The notes: generated by a model from the letters alone, not told the origin. 64,000 bases of DNA from Thalassotalea_A litorea (GCF_043642205.1 NZ_JBHZSG010000013.1:26825-90824), one strand, 5' to 3'; positions 16,762-26,524 are shown, counted from the stretch's first letter. Made by a program: numbers and translations.

Positions 16762-17709
16762 TTAGGCTTTAAACATTGCCGAAATAGACTCTTCATTACT
16801 CACACGGCGGATGGCTTCAGAAAGCATGCCGGCAAGGCTTAATTGACGAACTTTATCCAGTTTTTGAATTTCAGGTTTCAATGGGATGGAATCGGTAACG
16901 ATCATTTCATCGATTTCTGAGTTGGCAATGTTTTCGGCAGCATTACCGGAAAGGATAGGGTGAGTTGCATAGGCAAATACACGGCGAGCACCGTGCTCTT
17001 TCAGAGCCGCAGCCGCTTTACAAAGTGTACCGCCGGTATCAATCATGTCATCAACAATAATACAATCGCGACCTTCAACGTCACCAATGATATGCATTAC
17101 CTGAGAAACATTCGCTTTCGGACGACGCTTATCGATAATCGCTAAGTCTGTGTCATCAAGCAGTTTGGCTACGGCGCGTGCACGAACAACACCACCGATA
17201 TCCGGAGAAACCACAACCGGATTTTCCAAATCTTTATTTAACATGTCTTCTAAAAGAATTGGTGAGCCAAAAACGTTGTCTACCGGAACGTCAAAGAAGC
17301 CTTGGATTTGCTCCGCATGCAGGTCAACGGTTAGTACCCGGTCAACACCAACACTGGACAGGAAATCCGCAACAACTTTTGCGGTGATAGGAACACGAGC
17401 ACTGCGAACGCGACGGTCCTGACGAGCATAACCGAAGTAGGGCATAACCGCGGTAATACGGCCGGCAGAAGCCCGACGTAATGCATCGACCATGACGATC
17501 AATTCCATTAGGTTATTGTTAGTTGGTGCACAAGTAGATTGGATAATAAATACGTCCGCGCCACGGACGTTTTCGGTAATTTCAACGCTGATTTCGCCAT
17601 CACTGAAACTGCCAACTTTTGCATCGCCAATTCCGATATAAAGGCGGTCTGCAATTTTCTTAGCCAGTTCAGGGGTGGCATTACCCGCAAAAATCTTCAT
17701 GTCAGGCAC
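16762..17709 (-). CDS. prs: Ribose-phosphate pyrophosphokinase
   Basis: Makes PRPP from ribose 5-phosphate and ATP for nucleotide, His, Trp and NAD synthesis. The family start MPDMKIFAGNATPEL is present, as are the ATP-site stretch YARQDR and the PRPP-binding motif DDMIDTGGTLCKAA. Length (315 aa) matches E. coli. The start is GTG, supported by TGAGGAA 6 nt upstream. It follows tRNA-Gln and ispE on the same strand, the conserved lolB-ispE-prs order. Confidence 0.97.
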   Translation of the reverse strand: MPDMKIFAGNATPELAKKIADRLYIGIGDAKVGSFSDGEISVEITENVRGADVFIIQSTCAPTNNNLMELIVMVDALRRASAGRITAVMPYFGYARQDRRVRSARVPITAKVVADFLSSVGVDRVLTVDLHAEQIQGFFDVPVDNVFGSPILLEDMLNKDLENPVVVSPDIGGVVRARAVAKLLDDTDLAIIDKRRPKANVSQVMHIIGDVEGRDCIIVDDMIDTGGTLCKAAAALKEHGARRVFAYATHPILSGNAAENIANSEIDEMIVTDSIPLKPEIQKLDKVRQLSLAGMLSEAIRRVSNEESISAMFKA

Positions 17710-17818
17710 TGTCTGTTCCTCAGAAACTTAGACATCATTAATGTTAGTACATTAAAACTAAGTTTTAATGTGATATTACACGCAGACAACTTTCTTACGA
17801 ATATTGCCTGGTGTTGTT

Positions 17819-17846
17819 ATTTGCGAGTTGCATGCAACTCGCAAAT
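17819..17846. repeat. Perfect 28-nt palindrome abutting the tRNA-Gln 3' end
   Basis: The arm ATTTGCGAGTTGCA (17819-17832) is followed without a spacer by its exact reverse complement (17833-17846). It begins at the base immediately after the tRNA's encoded CCA. There is no T-tract, so it is not a classical terminator. It could form a hairpin or cruciform, serve as a processing signal, or bind a dimeric protein. Confidence 0.75.
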
Positions 17847-17921
17847 TGGCTGGGGTACAAGGATTTGAACCTTGGAATGACGGGATCAAAACCCGCTGCC
17901 TTACCGCTTGGCTATACCCCA
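17847..17921 (-). tRNA. tRNA-Gln (anticodon TTG)
   Basis: The 75-nt gene reads TGGGGTATAGCCAAG from its 5' end. The 7-bp acceptor stem (TGGGGTA with TACCCCA), discriminator G and an encoded CCA are all present. The anticodon stem CGGG/CCCG holds the 7-nt loop TTTTGAT, giving anticodon TTG for Gln CAA codons. The T-arm AAGG-TTCAAAT-CCTT is normal. It sits 7 nt past the ispE stop and upstream of prs, so it is probably processed from the ispE-prs transcript. Confidence 0.96.
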
Positions 17922-17928
17922 AATATTC

Positions 17929-18813
17929 TTAACTCACCCGTTCAAGCTCGGCCAGAACCGGTGATGAATTTACCCCATTGGCGATAAATGAACGCACATC
18001 AGGAGGCAGTTTCGACTGTACTTGTCTGGCTTCTTCCAGCGAGGTAAAACTGGAAAAAATACAACCACCTGTACCGGTCAGTCGAGACGGGGCGTATTCT
18101 AACAACCAAGCCATTAATTTGGCAACCTCGGGATACAGGTTAGTGACTAATTTTTCACAGTCATTATGGCACGCCTGTAGATCCAGGTGGGCTCTTTGCT
18201 GTGTCGTCAGTTTTTTGGTGTGACGAGGCAAATCCGGATGTTGGAATATACTGGCGGTGGATATATGGCACGAAGGCACAGTAATTAAAAATACCGGACA
18301 GTCAATGTTGACCGGGGTAATGATTTCCCCGACGCCTTCGGCAAACGCACTGTGACCGTGAACAAAAATCGGCACATCTGCTCCCAGCGCTAAGCCAATG
18401 TCGGCCAGATTTTGTCGGCTCAGGCGCAAATCCCAAATTTTATTCAATGCCAGTAGAGTGGTTGCCGCATTCGATGAACCACCGCCTAAGCCACCGCCCA
18501 TGGGTAACTTCTTTTCCAGCACAATATCCATACCCAGGGGGGCTGAACTATGTGTCAATGCACAGTGCTCTTGAATTGCATTTTTCAACGATAGTGCGGC
18601 TCGGTAAATCAGGTTTTCCTGAAGTGGCACCCCTGGTATTTCTGGCGTTAAGGTGATGTTGTTATCGTCACGACGTGTGAATGTGAGCTTGTCGCCGAAA
18701 TCGAGAAACTGAAAAACGGTTTCCAGCTCATGATAACCATCGGCGCGTTGATTGGTGATGTGCAAAAATCGATTTATTTTTGCCACCGACGAAAAAGAGA
18801 GTGATGTATTCAT
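17929..18813 (-). CDS. ispE: 4-diphosphocytidyl-2-C-methyl-D-erythritol kinase
   Basis: Phosphorylates CDP-methylerythritol in the MEP isoprenoid pathway. It is a GHMP-family kinase: the N-terminal AKINRFLHI and the glycine-rich ATP loop PMGGGLGGGSSNAA near residue 95 are intact, and the late TGTGGCIFSSF motif is present. The start at 18813 gives 294 aa and the usual N-terminus MNTSLSFSSVAKIN; an extension upstream would overlap lolB. It lies 22 nt after lolB. Confidence 0.95.
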   Translation of the reverse strand: MNTSLSFSSVAKINRFLHITNQRADGYHELETVFQFLDFGDKLTFTRRDDNNITLTPEIPGVPLQENLIYRAALSLKNAIQEHCALTHSSAPLGMDIVLEKKLPMGGGLGGGSSNAATTLLALNKIWDLRLSRQNLADIGLALGADVPIFVHGHSAFAEGVGEIITPVNIDCPVFLITVPSCHISTASIFQHPDLPRHTKKLTTQQRAHLDLQACHNDCEKLVTNLYPEVAKLMAWLLEYAPSRLTGTGGCIFSSFTSLEEARQVQSKLPPDVRSFIANGVNSSPVLAELERVS

Positions 18814-18835
18814 AGATTTTGTTCGCCAGGCTCTA

Positions 18836-19507
18836 TCAATCGAGTTGCCAGTCAGAAATTGCCAGTTTGATCGTGAGCTGGCCATGTTTTAGGGTTAATT
18901 TACTGGGCATGTAATGATCATCTACTTTGGTAAATGCCTGGTAATCAATTTGCCACAGTTGATTATCACGCCGTGCCTGAATTCTGGCCGGTAAACCATT
19001 TTCCGAATTAAAAAATAATGCATCCTGAGGTTTCGCTTTTGCACCTTTTATCCAGTACGTCAGATCATCTACAGGCAATTGAATACCGGAAATGCCCGCT
19101 AATAAAGGCTGTAACTGTTCACCGGTGTAGCGTTTACCATCGATTTTTAATTCATAACCGGAATCAATCGAAGATAGGGTTAACACGTTTACACCAAGAA
19201 ACGTGGTTAAATTTAGCATCACCTGATCTTGATCGTGACGCCAATAGAGGTTGGCACTTTTGCGTTCAGAGCCTTGCATAAATGCAATTTTGCCTTTTAC
19301 CAGCCATTCGCTAATTTCTGTCATTTGCTGTTGACGCAGTTTTTGCGCGGCAACGCTTTGCGGTTCGGGGGGCTGACTAAATAGCGCACAGGCACTCAAT
19401 GTGGTCGAAATTAATGCGGCTTGTAAGATTAAACGCCATTGTTTTAAGCCTGAGATACGTGTTGCAGAGAGCAGGCTCGGGGTTGGACGCGCAATAGGTA
19501 GAGTCAT
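18836..19507 (-). CDS. lolB: Outer-membrane lipoprotein LolB
   Basis: Receives lipoproteins from LolA in the periplasm and inserts them in the outer membrane. The long N-terminus ends in the lipobox LSAC with Cys40. The mature part has the LolB-type beta-sheet pattern (GKIAFMQGSERKSANLYWRHD and later KPQDALFFNSENGLPARIQ). The 223-aa total is slightly longer than E. coli LolB (207) because of the extended leader. It is the first gene of the lolB-ispE-tRNA-prs run and diverges from hemA, as in enterobacteria and vibrios. Confidence 0.93.
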   Translation of the reverse strand: MTLPIARPTPSLLSATRISGLKQWRLILQAALISTTLSACALFSQPPEPQSVAAQKLRQQQMTEISEWLVKGKIAFMQGSERKSANLYWRHDQDQVMLNLTTFLGVNVLTLSSIDSGYELKIDGKRYTGEQLQPLLAGISGIQLPVDDLTYWIKGAKAKPQDALFFNSENGLPARIQARRDNQLWQIDYQAFTKVDDHYMPSKLTLKHGQLTIKLAISDWQLD

Positions 19508-19705
19508 AAATTACATTATTACCAAAATAGAATGGCGAATTTGAGTGGCATATATTGCACCACATTTATCAGGGTACTTTCAATCATCCGTTTAATTTCG
19601 TAAAATTAGCAACATTGTTTCTTGTTATTATCGATATTGCGTATTGAACGCAGCAAAGATAACAAGATAAGCCTTATTCGACAACCGGACCACAGCTTCT
19701 AACCT

Positions 19706-20977
19706 ATGCCCATTTTTGCCGTTGGAATTAATCACAAAACAGCCCCAGTGTCTGTGCGTGAAAAAATAGCATTCAGTCCAGACAATTTAACCAATGCGCT
19801 GCAGGAAATGGTTAGTGAGTTGTCCTGCAAAGAAGCCGCGATCCTGTCGACCTGTAATCGAACTGAACTCTATTTCGTGCAAGAGCAACCCGTTAATGAG
19901 GTTAAGCAGCAAGTTACGGGTTGGTTAGAGCAATATCATCAGGTGCCTGCGAGTATTATTTCGCCAACCTTATACTGGCATCATGATCAACAAGCGGTGA
20001 ATCACATGATGCGCGTTGCCTGCGGGCTAGACTCGCTGATCTTGGGCGAACCGCAAATACTCGGACAAATGAAACAAGCCTACAGTCAGGCAAAAGCTGC
20101 GGGCTCGATGAAAATCATCATGGAACGGTTGTTCCAACGCACGTTCGGGGTTGCTAAACAAGTCAGAACGGAAACCGAAATTGGTGCCAGTGCCGTGTCT
20201 GTGGCGTTTGCGGCTGTAAATTTAGCCAAGCATATTTTTGGTCAGTTAAAACAAACCAAAGTGTTATTGATTGGTGCTGGCGAAACCATTGAGCTGGTTG
20301 CTCGTCATTTATATGACAATCAGGTTGGTAAAATCACGGTTGCGAACCGCACCGTAGCGCGCGCTGAACATATGGCCAAGAGCGTCGGTGCCGATGTTAT
20401 TACGCTGGCGCAGATCCCAGAGCATATAGGCGATGCGGACATTGTCATATCTTCAACCGGCTCGACCTTACCAATTATCGGCAAGGGGATGATTGAAAGC
20501 GCGTTATCTCGTCGCCGTCGCCGTCCGATATTTATGGTGGATATCGCTGTTCCAAGGGATATTGAAGAACAGGTTGCGGAACTTGAAGATGTATTTCTTT
20601 ACACCGTCGATGATCTACAGGGCATCGTTGCGCAAAATCTGGAAAACCGTCGTAAAGCTGCAGAACAGGCGGAAACCATTGTCGGTAGTCAAAGCGATGA
20701 TTTTATGGCTTGGTTGCGCGGGCTGAATACGCAGGATGCGGTAATCGCTTATCGTCAACAGTGTATGGAACGACGCGATATGTTGTTGGAAAAAGCCAAA
20801 CAACAACTGGCCAATAGTAAAGATCCTGAACAGGTTATCGCCGAACTTGCCACCAAGTTAACCAATAATCTAATGCATGCGCCAACGCGTGCCATTCAAA
20901 ATGCCGCGCAGGGTGGCGAACTGGATAAAATTATTTATCTGCACGATGTCTTTGATTTAGATAAAAAAGACTCTTAA
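19706..20977 (+). CDS. hemA: Glutamyl-tRNA reductase
   Basis: Reduces glutamyl-tRNA to glutamate-1-semialdehyde with NADPH, the first step of C5 tetrapyrrole synthesis. The nucleophile Cys50 lies in ILSTCNRTELYF. The LILGEPQILGQMKQAY block and an NADPH Rossmann motif (LLIGAGETIELVARHL) follow. The 423-aa length is normal. It heads a hemA-prfA-prmC operon and faces lolB across about 200 nt, an order conserved in gammaproteobacteria. Confidence 0.97.
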   Translation: MPIFAVGINHKTAPVSVREKIAFSPDNLTNALQEMVSELSCKEAAILSTCNRTELYFVQEQPVNEVKQQVTGWLEQYHQVPASIISPTLYWHHDQQAVNHMMRVACGLDSLILGEPQILGQMKQAYSQAKAAGSMKIIMERLFQRTFGVAKQVRTETEIGASAVSVAFAAVNLAKHIFGQLKQTKVLLIGAGETIELVARHLYDNQVGKITVANRTVARAEHMAKSVGADVITLAQIPEHIGDADIVISSTGSTLPIIGKGMIESALSRRRRRPIFMVDIAVPRDIEEQVAELEDVFLYTVDDLQGIVAQNLENRRKAAEQAETIVGSQSDDFMAWLRGLNTQDAVIAYRQQCMERRDMLLEKAKQQLANSKDPEQVIAELATKLTNNLMHAPTRAIQNAAQGGELDKIIYLHDVFDLDKKDS

Positions 20978-21003
20978 AAAACAACATTGCGAATTCAAAT
21001 TAA

Positions 21004-22092
21004 ATGAAACAATCTGTCTATCAAAAACTGGAAATTCTGGTTGAACGTTTTGAAGAAGTTCAGGCGTTATTATCTGATCCGGATGTCATTTCCGATCAGG
21101 AAAAATTTCGCGCGCTTTCCAAAGAATTTTCTCAGCTTGAAGAAGTGACTAAAGTCTTTAACGAGTACAAGCAGGCTCAAGATAATCTGGAAATGTCTCA
21201 GGAAATGCTCAAGGATGATGATCCGGATATGCGTGAGATGGCTCAGGAAGAATTCAAAGGCGCAAAAGAGGCGATTGAATCTTTGACCGAGCAACTACAG
21301 ATTTTATTGCTACCTAAAGATCCAAACGACGACAACAACTGTTTTGTTGAAATTCGTGCCGGTGCCGGTGGTGATGAAGCGGCAATTTTCGCAGGTGATT
21401 TGTACCGCATGTATACGCGCTATGCGGAAAAACAAGGCTGGAGTACCGAAGTGCTGAATATGAATGAAGGTGAGCACGGCGGATACAAAGAAGTCATTGT
21501 TAAAATCAATGGCGATAGCGTCTATGGTCAGATGAAGTTTGAAAGTGGTGGCCATCGTGTGCAACGAGTGCCGGAAACCGAATCGCAAGGGCGTGTTCAC
21601 ACATCCGCCTGTACCGTTGTGGTGATGCCTGAGATCCCGGAAGCACAAGCCATAGAAATTAACAAAGCTGATTTGAAAGTAGATACTTTCAGGGCATCAG
21701 GGGCTGGCGGACAGCACGTTAACAAAACCGATTCCGCTATACGTATAACGCACGTGCCCACAGGCATTGTCGTTGAGTGTCAGGATCAGCGCTCTCAGCA
21801 TAAAAACCGAGCTCAGGCGATGTCGGTATTGCAAGCCAGGTTGCAGCAGGCTGAAGATGAAAAGCGTCGCAGTGAAGAAGAATCGTCCCGTCGTAACCTA
21901 GTAGCTAGTGGTGATCGTTCAGAGCGGATCCGTACTTATAACTATCCGCAAGGCCGGATGACAGATCACCGTATTAACCTGACTTTGTATCGTTTAAATG
22001 AAGTGATTGAAGGTAACTTGCAATTGGTTTTAGAACCTATCATGCAGGAAAATCAGGCGGACTTGTTAGCCGCGCTAGCTGAACAAAATTAA
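21004..22092 (+). CDS. prfA: Peptide chain release factor 1
   Basis: Recognises UAA and UAG and triggers peptide release. The GGQ motif is at residues 235-237 (GAGGQHVNKTDSA), the codon-reading PxT tripeptide is PET at 190-192, and the N-terminal coiled coil is present. Length 362 aa is typical. It lies 26 nt past hemA and 14 nt before prmC, whose product methylates the GGQ glutamine. Confidence 0.97.
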   Translation: MKQSVYQKLEILVERFEEVQALLSDPDVISDQEKFRALSKEFSQLEEVTKVFNEYKQAQDNLEMSQEMLKDDDPDMREMAQEEFKGAKEAIESLTEQLQILLLPKDPNDDNNCFVEIRAGAGGDEAAIFAGDLYRMYTRYAEKQGWSTEVLNMNEGEHGGYKEVIVKINGDSVYGQMKFESGGHRVQRVPETESQGRVHTSACTVVVMPEIPEAQAIEINKADLKVDTFRASGAGGQHVNKTDSAIRITHVPTGIVVECQDQRSQHKNRAQAMSVLQARLQQAEDEKRRSEEESSRRNLVASGDRSERIRTYNYPQGRMTDHRINLTLYRLNEVIEGNLQLVLEPIMQENQADLLAALAEQN

Positions 22093-22106
22093 CTATCGAT
22101 ACGCCT

Positions 22107-23045
22107 GTGAGCTCATCTGAAAAAACCGCTGCTCAAACCGCTAATGAAAACGGTGTAGAAAACGGTGTAGAAAACGGCGTTAAAACCGATTTTCAATGCT
22201 TGTCCATTGCCAAAGTCTTGCAACGGGGGCAGCAGCAATTAGTGGAACATCAGATTGTCGATAGCCCTAAGCTCGATTGCCAACTATTGTTGGCTTTTGT
22301 GCTGAATGTTCGCAGCAGTTACTTACTTGCCTGGCCGGAAAAAGAAATTACCGGGCAACAACACAACGATTTCTTGCAGCTGTTAAATCGACGGTCTCAA
22401 GGCGAGCCCATTGCTTTTTTACTGGGTAAGCAAGAGTTTTGGTCATTACCCTTTAACGTTTCCCCATGTACATTGATCCCAAGACCCGATACCGAAGTTC
22501 TGGTGGAAACCGTCTTGGATGACTACCCGGCATTATCGAATATTCGACTATTGGATTTAGGTACCGGCACTGGCGCTATTGCTTTAGCGCTCGGCCACGA
22601 AAAACCCGATTGGCAAATTGACGCCGTTGATTTTAATGATGATGCGGTTGCGCTTGCGAAAAGTAACGCCGAGCAGTTAGAAATCGCAGGGGTAAATATC
22701 TATCAAAGCGACTGGTTTGCAAACGTGTCCAAAGCCAGTAAATTTGATGTCATCGTATCCAACCCGCCATATATCGATGAACAGGATCCGCATCTCTCTC
22801 AGGGGGATGTGCGCTTTGAGCCAAAATCGGCTCTGGTCGCCGAGGAGCAGGGATTTAAAGATATCCGCGATATTATCGCCACCAGTCGATGCTATTTAAA
22901 GCGCGGCGGAATGTTGTATATTGAACATGGATTTGAGCAACACCTGATTATTCAGCAGATATACCAGGAATATGGCTATGGTGATATTGAAACGGTAAAG
23001 GATTATAACGACCAGCCACGGATGACGAAGGGACGTTGGCACTAG
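22107..23045 (+). CDS. prmC: Release factor glutamine methyltransferase
   Basis: Methylates the GGQ glutamine of RF1 and RF2 using SAM. The SAM loop DLGTGTG is at residues 150-156 and the NPPY motif, which binds the glutamine side chain, is at 219-222. The N-terminal extension of about 28 residues contains three ENGV units encoded by a near-perfect 12-nt tandem repeat (about 22146-22182). The start is GTG. The extension is unusual; a later start inside the frame cannot be excluded, but no clear ribosome site decides it. It is the last gene of the hemA operon. Confidence 0.93.
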   Translation: MSSSEKTAAQTANENGVENGVENGVKTDFQCLSIAKVLQRGQQQLVEHQIVDSPKLDCQLLLAFVLNVRSSYLLAWPEKEITGQQHNDFLQLLNRRSQGEPIAFLLGKQEFWSLPFNVSPCTLIPRPDTEVLVETVLDDYPALSNIRLLDLGTGTGAIALALGHEKPDWQIDAVDFNDDAVALAKSNAEQLEIAGVNIYQSDWFANVSKASKFDVIVSNPPYIDEQDPHLSQGDVRFEPKSALVAEEQGFKDIRDIIATSRCYLKRGGMLYIEHGFEQHLIIQQIYQEYGYGDIETVKDYNDQPRMTKGRWH

Positions 23046-23097
23046 GTGCCCCTGGGCAATGGCAAGTGCGACGCCATCATTATGGCGTCATCATCAT

Positions 23098-23838
23098 TTA
23101 CGATTGGGCGTTTATGCGCTGACCGTTAACCCCGATACTGTCATCACACATCAGATAAATATATGCTGGCATAATGGCTTCGGCGCTTGCTATTTTGCTT
23201 TTATCTTCCGCGGGAAACGCGGTTTGTCGCATCTTAGTGTCTGTAGCGCCAGGGTTGATCGCATTGGTGCGAAGGCCACTTTTTTCATATTCATCCGCAA
23301 TCACCTGCATCATGCCCTCGGTGGCAAATTTTGAGATACTGTAAGGTCCCCAATATGCTCGTCCCTGATTACCTACGCCTGATGTGGTAAACAATAATGA
23401 GCTATTGTTGGCTTTTTGCAACGCTGGGATCAATGCTTGCGCGAGATAAAATTGCGCATTTAGGTTTACTTGCATAACGTCATCCCAAATCTGCCCGGCG
23501 ATATTCACAAACGGGGTAAGCTCGCCCAGCATCGACGCATTTAACAGAGCGCCGTCTAATCGAGAAAACTGGTCGGTAATGGTATTCACCATATCTTGAT
23601 AGTTTTGCGGTGTTGCACCTTTCATGTCCAAAGGGACAATCGCCGGTTCCGGGTAGCCTGCGGCTACGATTTCATCGTAAACCTGTTCCAACTTGGCAAC
23701 AGTACGACCCAACAAAATGACCGTCGCGCCATACTTTGCATAGTGAATCGATGCCTGCTTACCAATGCCGTCACCCGCACCTGTAACTAAAAGGGTTTTA
23801 TTGGCTAAACATTGCGCACTCGGTTGATAATCAATCAT
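23098..23838 (-). CDS. yciK: YciK-family short-chain dehydrogenase
   Basis: An NAD(P)-dependent SDR of unknown substrate. The cofactor motif TGAGDGIG is at residues 19-26, and the active-site pattern YSISK occurs near residue 156 (Ser/Tyr/Lys). The opening DYQPSAQCLANKTLLVTGAGDGIG and the end SIGVNGQRINAQ match the YciK branch. The gene converges on prmC with 52 nt between stops. It is monocistronic. In E. coli yciK lies in another context, so position gives no functional hint. Confidence 0.85.
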   Translation of the reverse strand: MIDYQPSAQCLANKTLLVTGAGDGIGKQASIHYAKYGATVILLGRTVAKLEQVYDEIVAAGYPEPAIVPLDMKGATPQNYQDMVNTITDQFSRLDGALLNASMLGELTPFVNIAGQIWDDVMQVNLNAQFYLAQALIPALQKANNSSLLFTTSGVGNQGRAYWGPYSISKFATEGMMQVIADEYEKSGLRTNAINPGATDTKMRQTAFPAEDKSKIASAEAIMPAYIYLMCDDSIGVNGQRINAQS

Positions 23839-24139
23839 AAGAATATAGATAAAGGAAACTGATAGAGGTATTCTACCTAGGCTAAGTTTGGCTTTCGAGA
23901 ATTTATTAATAATTTATATAAGAAAAGCCGGTTTTGCTTTATTTTCTGCAAAAAAACGCTAGATTAGATTGCCATCTTGAGCTAAGTTAGAAAAAACTAA
24001 CTGGTCTAACTAGTTATATCTGTTCTTAATTTAATAAGAGAAATGACAGAACAGGTACTTTTAAAATAACAATGAACTGTAAAGTGACTTTGTAAAAACA
24101 ACAAGAAATAAAGACTTTACTGGCTTTTGGGGAGAATAC
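23839..24139. other. Divergent promoter region between yciK and the VolA-like gene
   Basis: About 300 AT-rich bases with no supported ORF. It must hold the promoters of both flanking genes. A good GGGGAGA ribosome binding site lies just before the lipase start. No operator was recognised. Confidence 0.45.
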
Positions 24140-26524
24140 ATGAAAAAGCTCTTACTATGTCTGGCGGTTACCAGCGCCTTGGGCCTAAGTGGATGTGATT
24201 CTGAATCCATTGATGATGTTGTCAATGAGAATTCTGGCGAGGCTGTTAAACCGATTTCTACGGTAGCTTTCGATCCTTCTAACGGGGTACTTTCTTTCCC
24301 CAACAACATCCTGTTTTCCGGAACAACCGATGGCACCTTAAACCTGCCCGTTGTTGACCCAACGAATTTATCGGATCCATTAGTGGCGGCAAACGCACTC
24401 GATGGCTGGTCAACCAACCAACCTTTTATTCAGTCCTTTAATTTTGCCGAAGGCGTTGGCCTTGATCCCGTTGCGATATACAGCACCGATGCGGTAAGTT
24501 TGTTTGAAGTTGCCGCTGGTGGAGATGCCGAGTGTCCTGATTTTACCCGTGGACTGGCTTGTGCGCCGCGTGCAAAATTAGTATTAGGTGAAGATTTTAT
24601 CGTCCAGGCTGCCGGTAATGATTTAGCCATCGTACCGCTAAAACCACTTAAAGCGAAGACAACATACGTTTTAGCGTTAACCGATCGCTTAATGGATACG
24701 GAAGGCTTGCCAATTGCTCCGTCTTCCACGTATGAATTAATCCGAACCGATATCTCTACACCGCTTGCTGACCCATCGCAATTAGCGTTGCAGGCACAAA
24801 CCAATAGTTTTGAAAGCATTGCTGAAGGTTTTAATATTAACCGCGATAGCATTATTTATACGGCGGCGTTCACCACTCAGTCGATCGAAGATTCATTATT
24901 AGTTACCAAGCAATTGCTCGCGGCTAGCCTTAACCCTGAAACGGCTTTATTCTCGACACCTGTCGTTGGTGTTCAAAATACGGGCATTAACGCTGCGCAA
25001 GCTCTTGGCTTAACGGGTGACCCGCAATTAGGTGCTCTTTACGCTAGCGCAAAAATATATGCCGGCCAAATAAATGTACCTTATTATTTGGGCGTTCCAG
25101 TCAGAGATGAAGACGGCAATATTGTTGACCCAACACCAGCTATTACCGAACCGTGGACCGCCATGTGCGATTCAGGCGCTGTTTTAGCCGCCATTGACCC
25201 ATCAATATTGCCTGCAGAACCGCAGTCTTTGTCGGATGGTGCCTGTATGCAGTTTGGTTTACGTGATTTACCTCAACTTGGATTAGATACAGAGCGTAAT
25301 ATCACCAAATTCAATCCCATTCCTAAGATGAAAGAAGTTCAGGCGGTTGACGTGCAGATGACCGTACCTGATGTGGCGAGTGCGAATGCGGTTCGTCCGG
25401 CACTAGGTATGTTGCCTGATTTGGTTGAGCCTGATAACGGTTGGCCTGTGGTTATTTTGCAACATGGTGTTACAGGTAATAAAGAGCAAATGTTAGCAAT
25501 TAGTGGGGTATTGTCTGCTGCCGGTTTCGCAACCGTAGCCATTGATCACCCACTGCATTCGAGCCGGGGCTATGGTCCAATCGATGCGTCGGTGAATCCA
25601 TTTGCCTATTTGAATATTGCTAACCTGTTAAACTCTCGCGATAACTTACGTCAAAGTACGGCGGATTTGTTAGCGCTTCGCTTAGGTTTGAATTTTACCC
25701 AAGGTGCGAACATCGATGCGTCACAAACCTATTTCCTAGGTGCGTCGCTTGGTGCAATTACCGGTGTTAACTTTGTTGCATTGAGTAACACTAGCGTAAT
25801 GACCGGTAGTGCTCAGCAGGACGCGGTGTTAAATGCGATGTTTGACGTGAAAGCCAGTACGTTATCGACACCAGGTGGTGCGATTCCTAATTTCCTGGTG
25901 ACCTCACCATCGTTTGAAAACCTGATCAAAGCAAATCTAGCTTATTCGAGCTCTGAAGAGTTTCAACAATATGCTAATCAAGTGTTAGGCGCCGGAGCTG
26001 CAGATCCACAGCAGTTAGCTGCTATCTGGGATGATTTCCTTGGGTTATTGACACCTGCACAGTTGGGGGCTCTTAATAGCACGTTTGCACAGTTTACTTT
26101 CGCCGCGCAGTCTATTCTTGATGCGGGTGACCCTCTGAACTATGCACCTATGCTAGTTGCCAACGGTGCGCCAATCCATGTACTTGAAGTTGTAGGTAAT
26201 GGTATGGATAACCTGCCGGATCAGGTCATCCCGAATACGGTTGCCGATCATCCAATTTCTGGTTCAACGCCGTTAATTGATAATCTAATGCTAAATGTTG
26301 TGAAATCTACAACGGCATCAACTGATGGTATGCCTATCTCAGGTGCGGTTAAGTTTGTTAATGGTCATCATGGCTCAATCTTATCTCCGTTCCCGACGGC
26401 GGGTTCACCAGATGCAGCATTGAGTGCACGTACGACACAGGAAATGCAAAACCAGGTGGTAACATACTTCCTGACCGGTGGTACGGTTATCCCGGTGACG
26501 GATACTGAAGTTGTTCTGCAGTAA
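24140..26524 (+). CDS. VolA/Pla-1-type surface lipoprotein lipase (lysophospholipase)
   Basis: A 794-aa lipoprotein with lipobox LSGC (Cys19). The N-terminal domain (about 40-320) matches the bacterial virulence-factor lipase N-terminal family (FDPSNGVLSFPNNILFSGTTDGTLNLPV region). The C-terminal alpha/beta-hydrolase has oxyanion-site QHG at 441-443, the nucleophile elbow GASLG at 534-538 (Ser536) and a candidate catalytic His in NGHHGSI near residue 755. Vibrio VolA releases fatty acids from exogenous lysophosphatidylcholine; the same role is likely here. Unlike in Vibrio, no fadL lies beside it. A terminator follows 24 nt downstream. Confidence 0.85.
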   Translation: MKKLLLCLAVTSALGLSGCDSESIDDVVNENSGEAVKPISTVAFDPSNGVLSFPNNILFSGTTDGTLNLPVVDPTNLSDPLVAANALDGWSTNQPFIQSFNFAEGVGLDPVAIYSTDAVSLFEVAAGGDAECPDFTRGLACAPRAKLVLGEDFIVQAAGNDLAIVPLKPLKAKTTYVLALTDRLMDTEGLPIAPSSTYELIRTDISTPLADPSQLALQAQTNSFESIAEGFNINRDSIIYTAAFTTQSIEDSLLVTKQLLAASLNPETALFSTPVVGVQNTGINAAQALGLTGDPQLGALYASAKIYAGQINVPYYLGVPVRDEDGNIVDPTPAITEPWTAMCDSGAVLAAIDPSILPAEPQSLSDGACMQFGLRDLPQLGLDTERNITKFNPIPKMKEVQAVDVQMTVPDVASANAVRPALGMLPDLVEPDNGWPVVILQHGVTGNKEQMLAISGVLSAAGFATVAIDHPLHSSRGYGPIDASVNPFAYLNIANLLNSRDNLRQSTADLLALRLGLNFTQGANIDASQTYFLGASLGAITGVNFVALSNTSVMTGSAQQDAVLNAMFDVKASTLSTPGGAIPNFLVTSPSFENLIKANLAYSSSEEFQQYANQVLGAGAADPQQLAAIWDDFLGLLTPAQLGALNSTFAQFTFAAQSILDAGDPLNYAPMLVANGAPIHVLEVVGNGMDNLPDQVIPNTVADHPISGSTPLIDNLMLNVVKSTTASTDGMPISGAVKFVNGHHGSILSPFPTAGSPDAALSARTTQEMQNQVVTYFLTGGTVIPVTDTEVVLQ

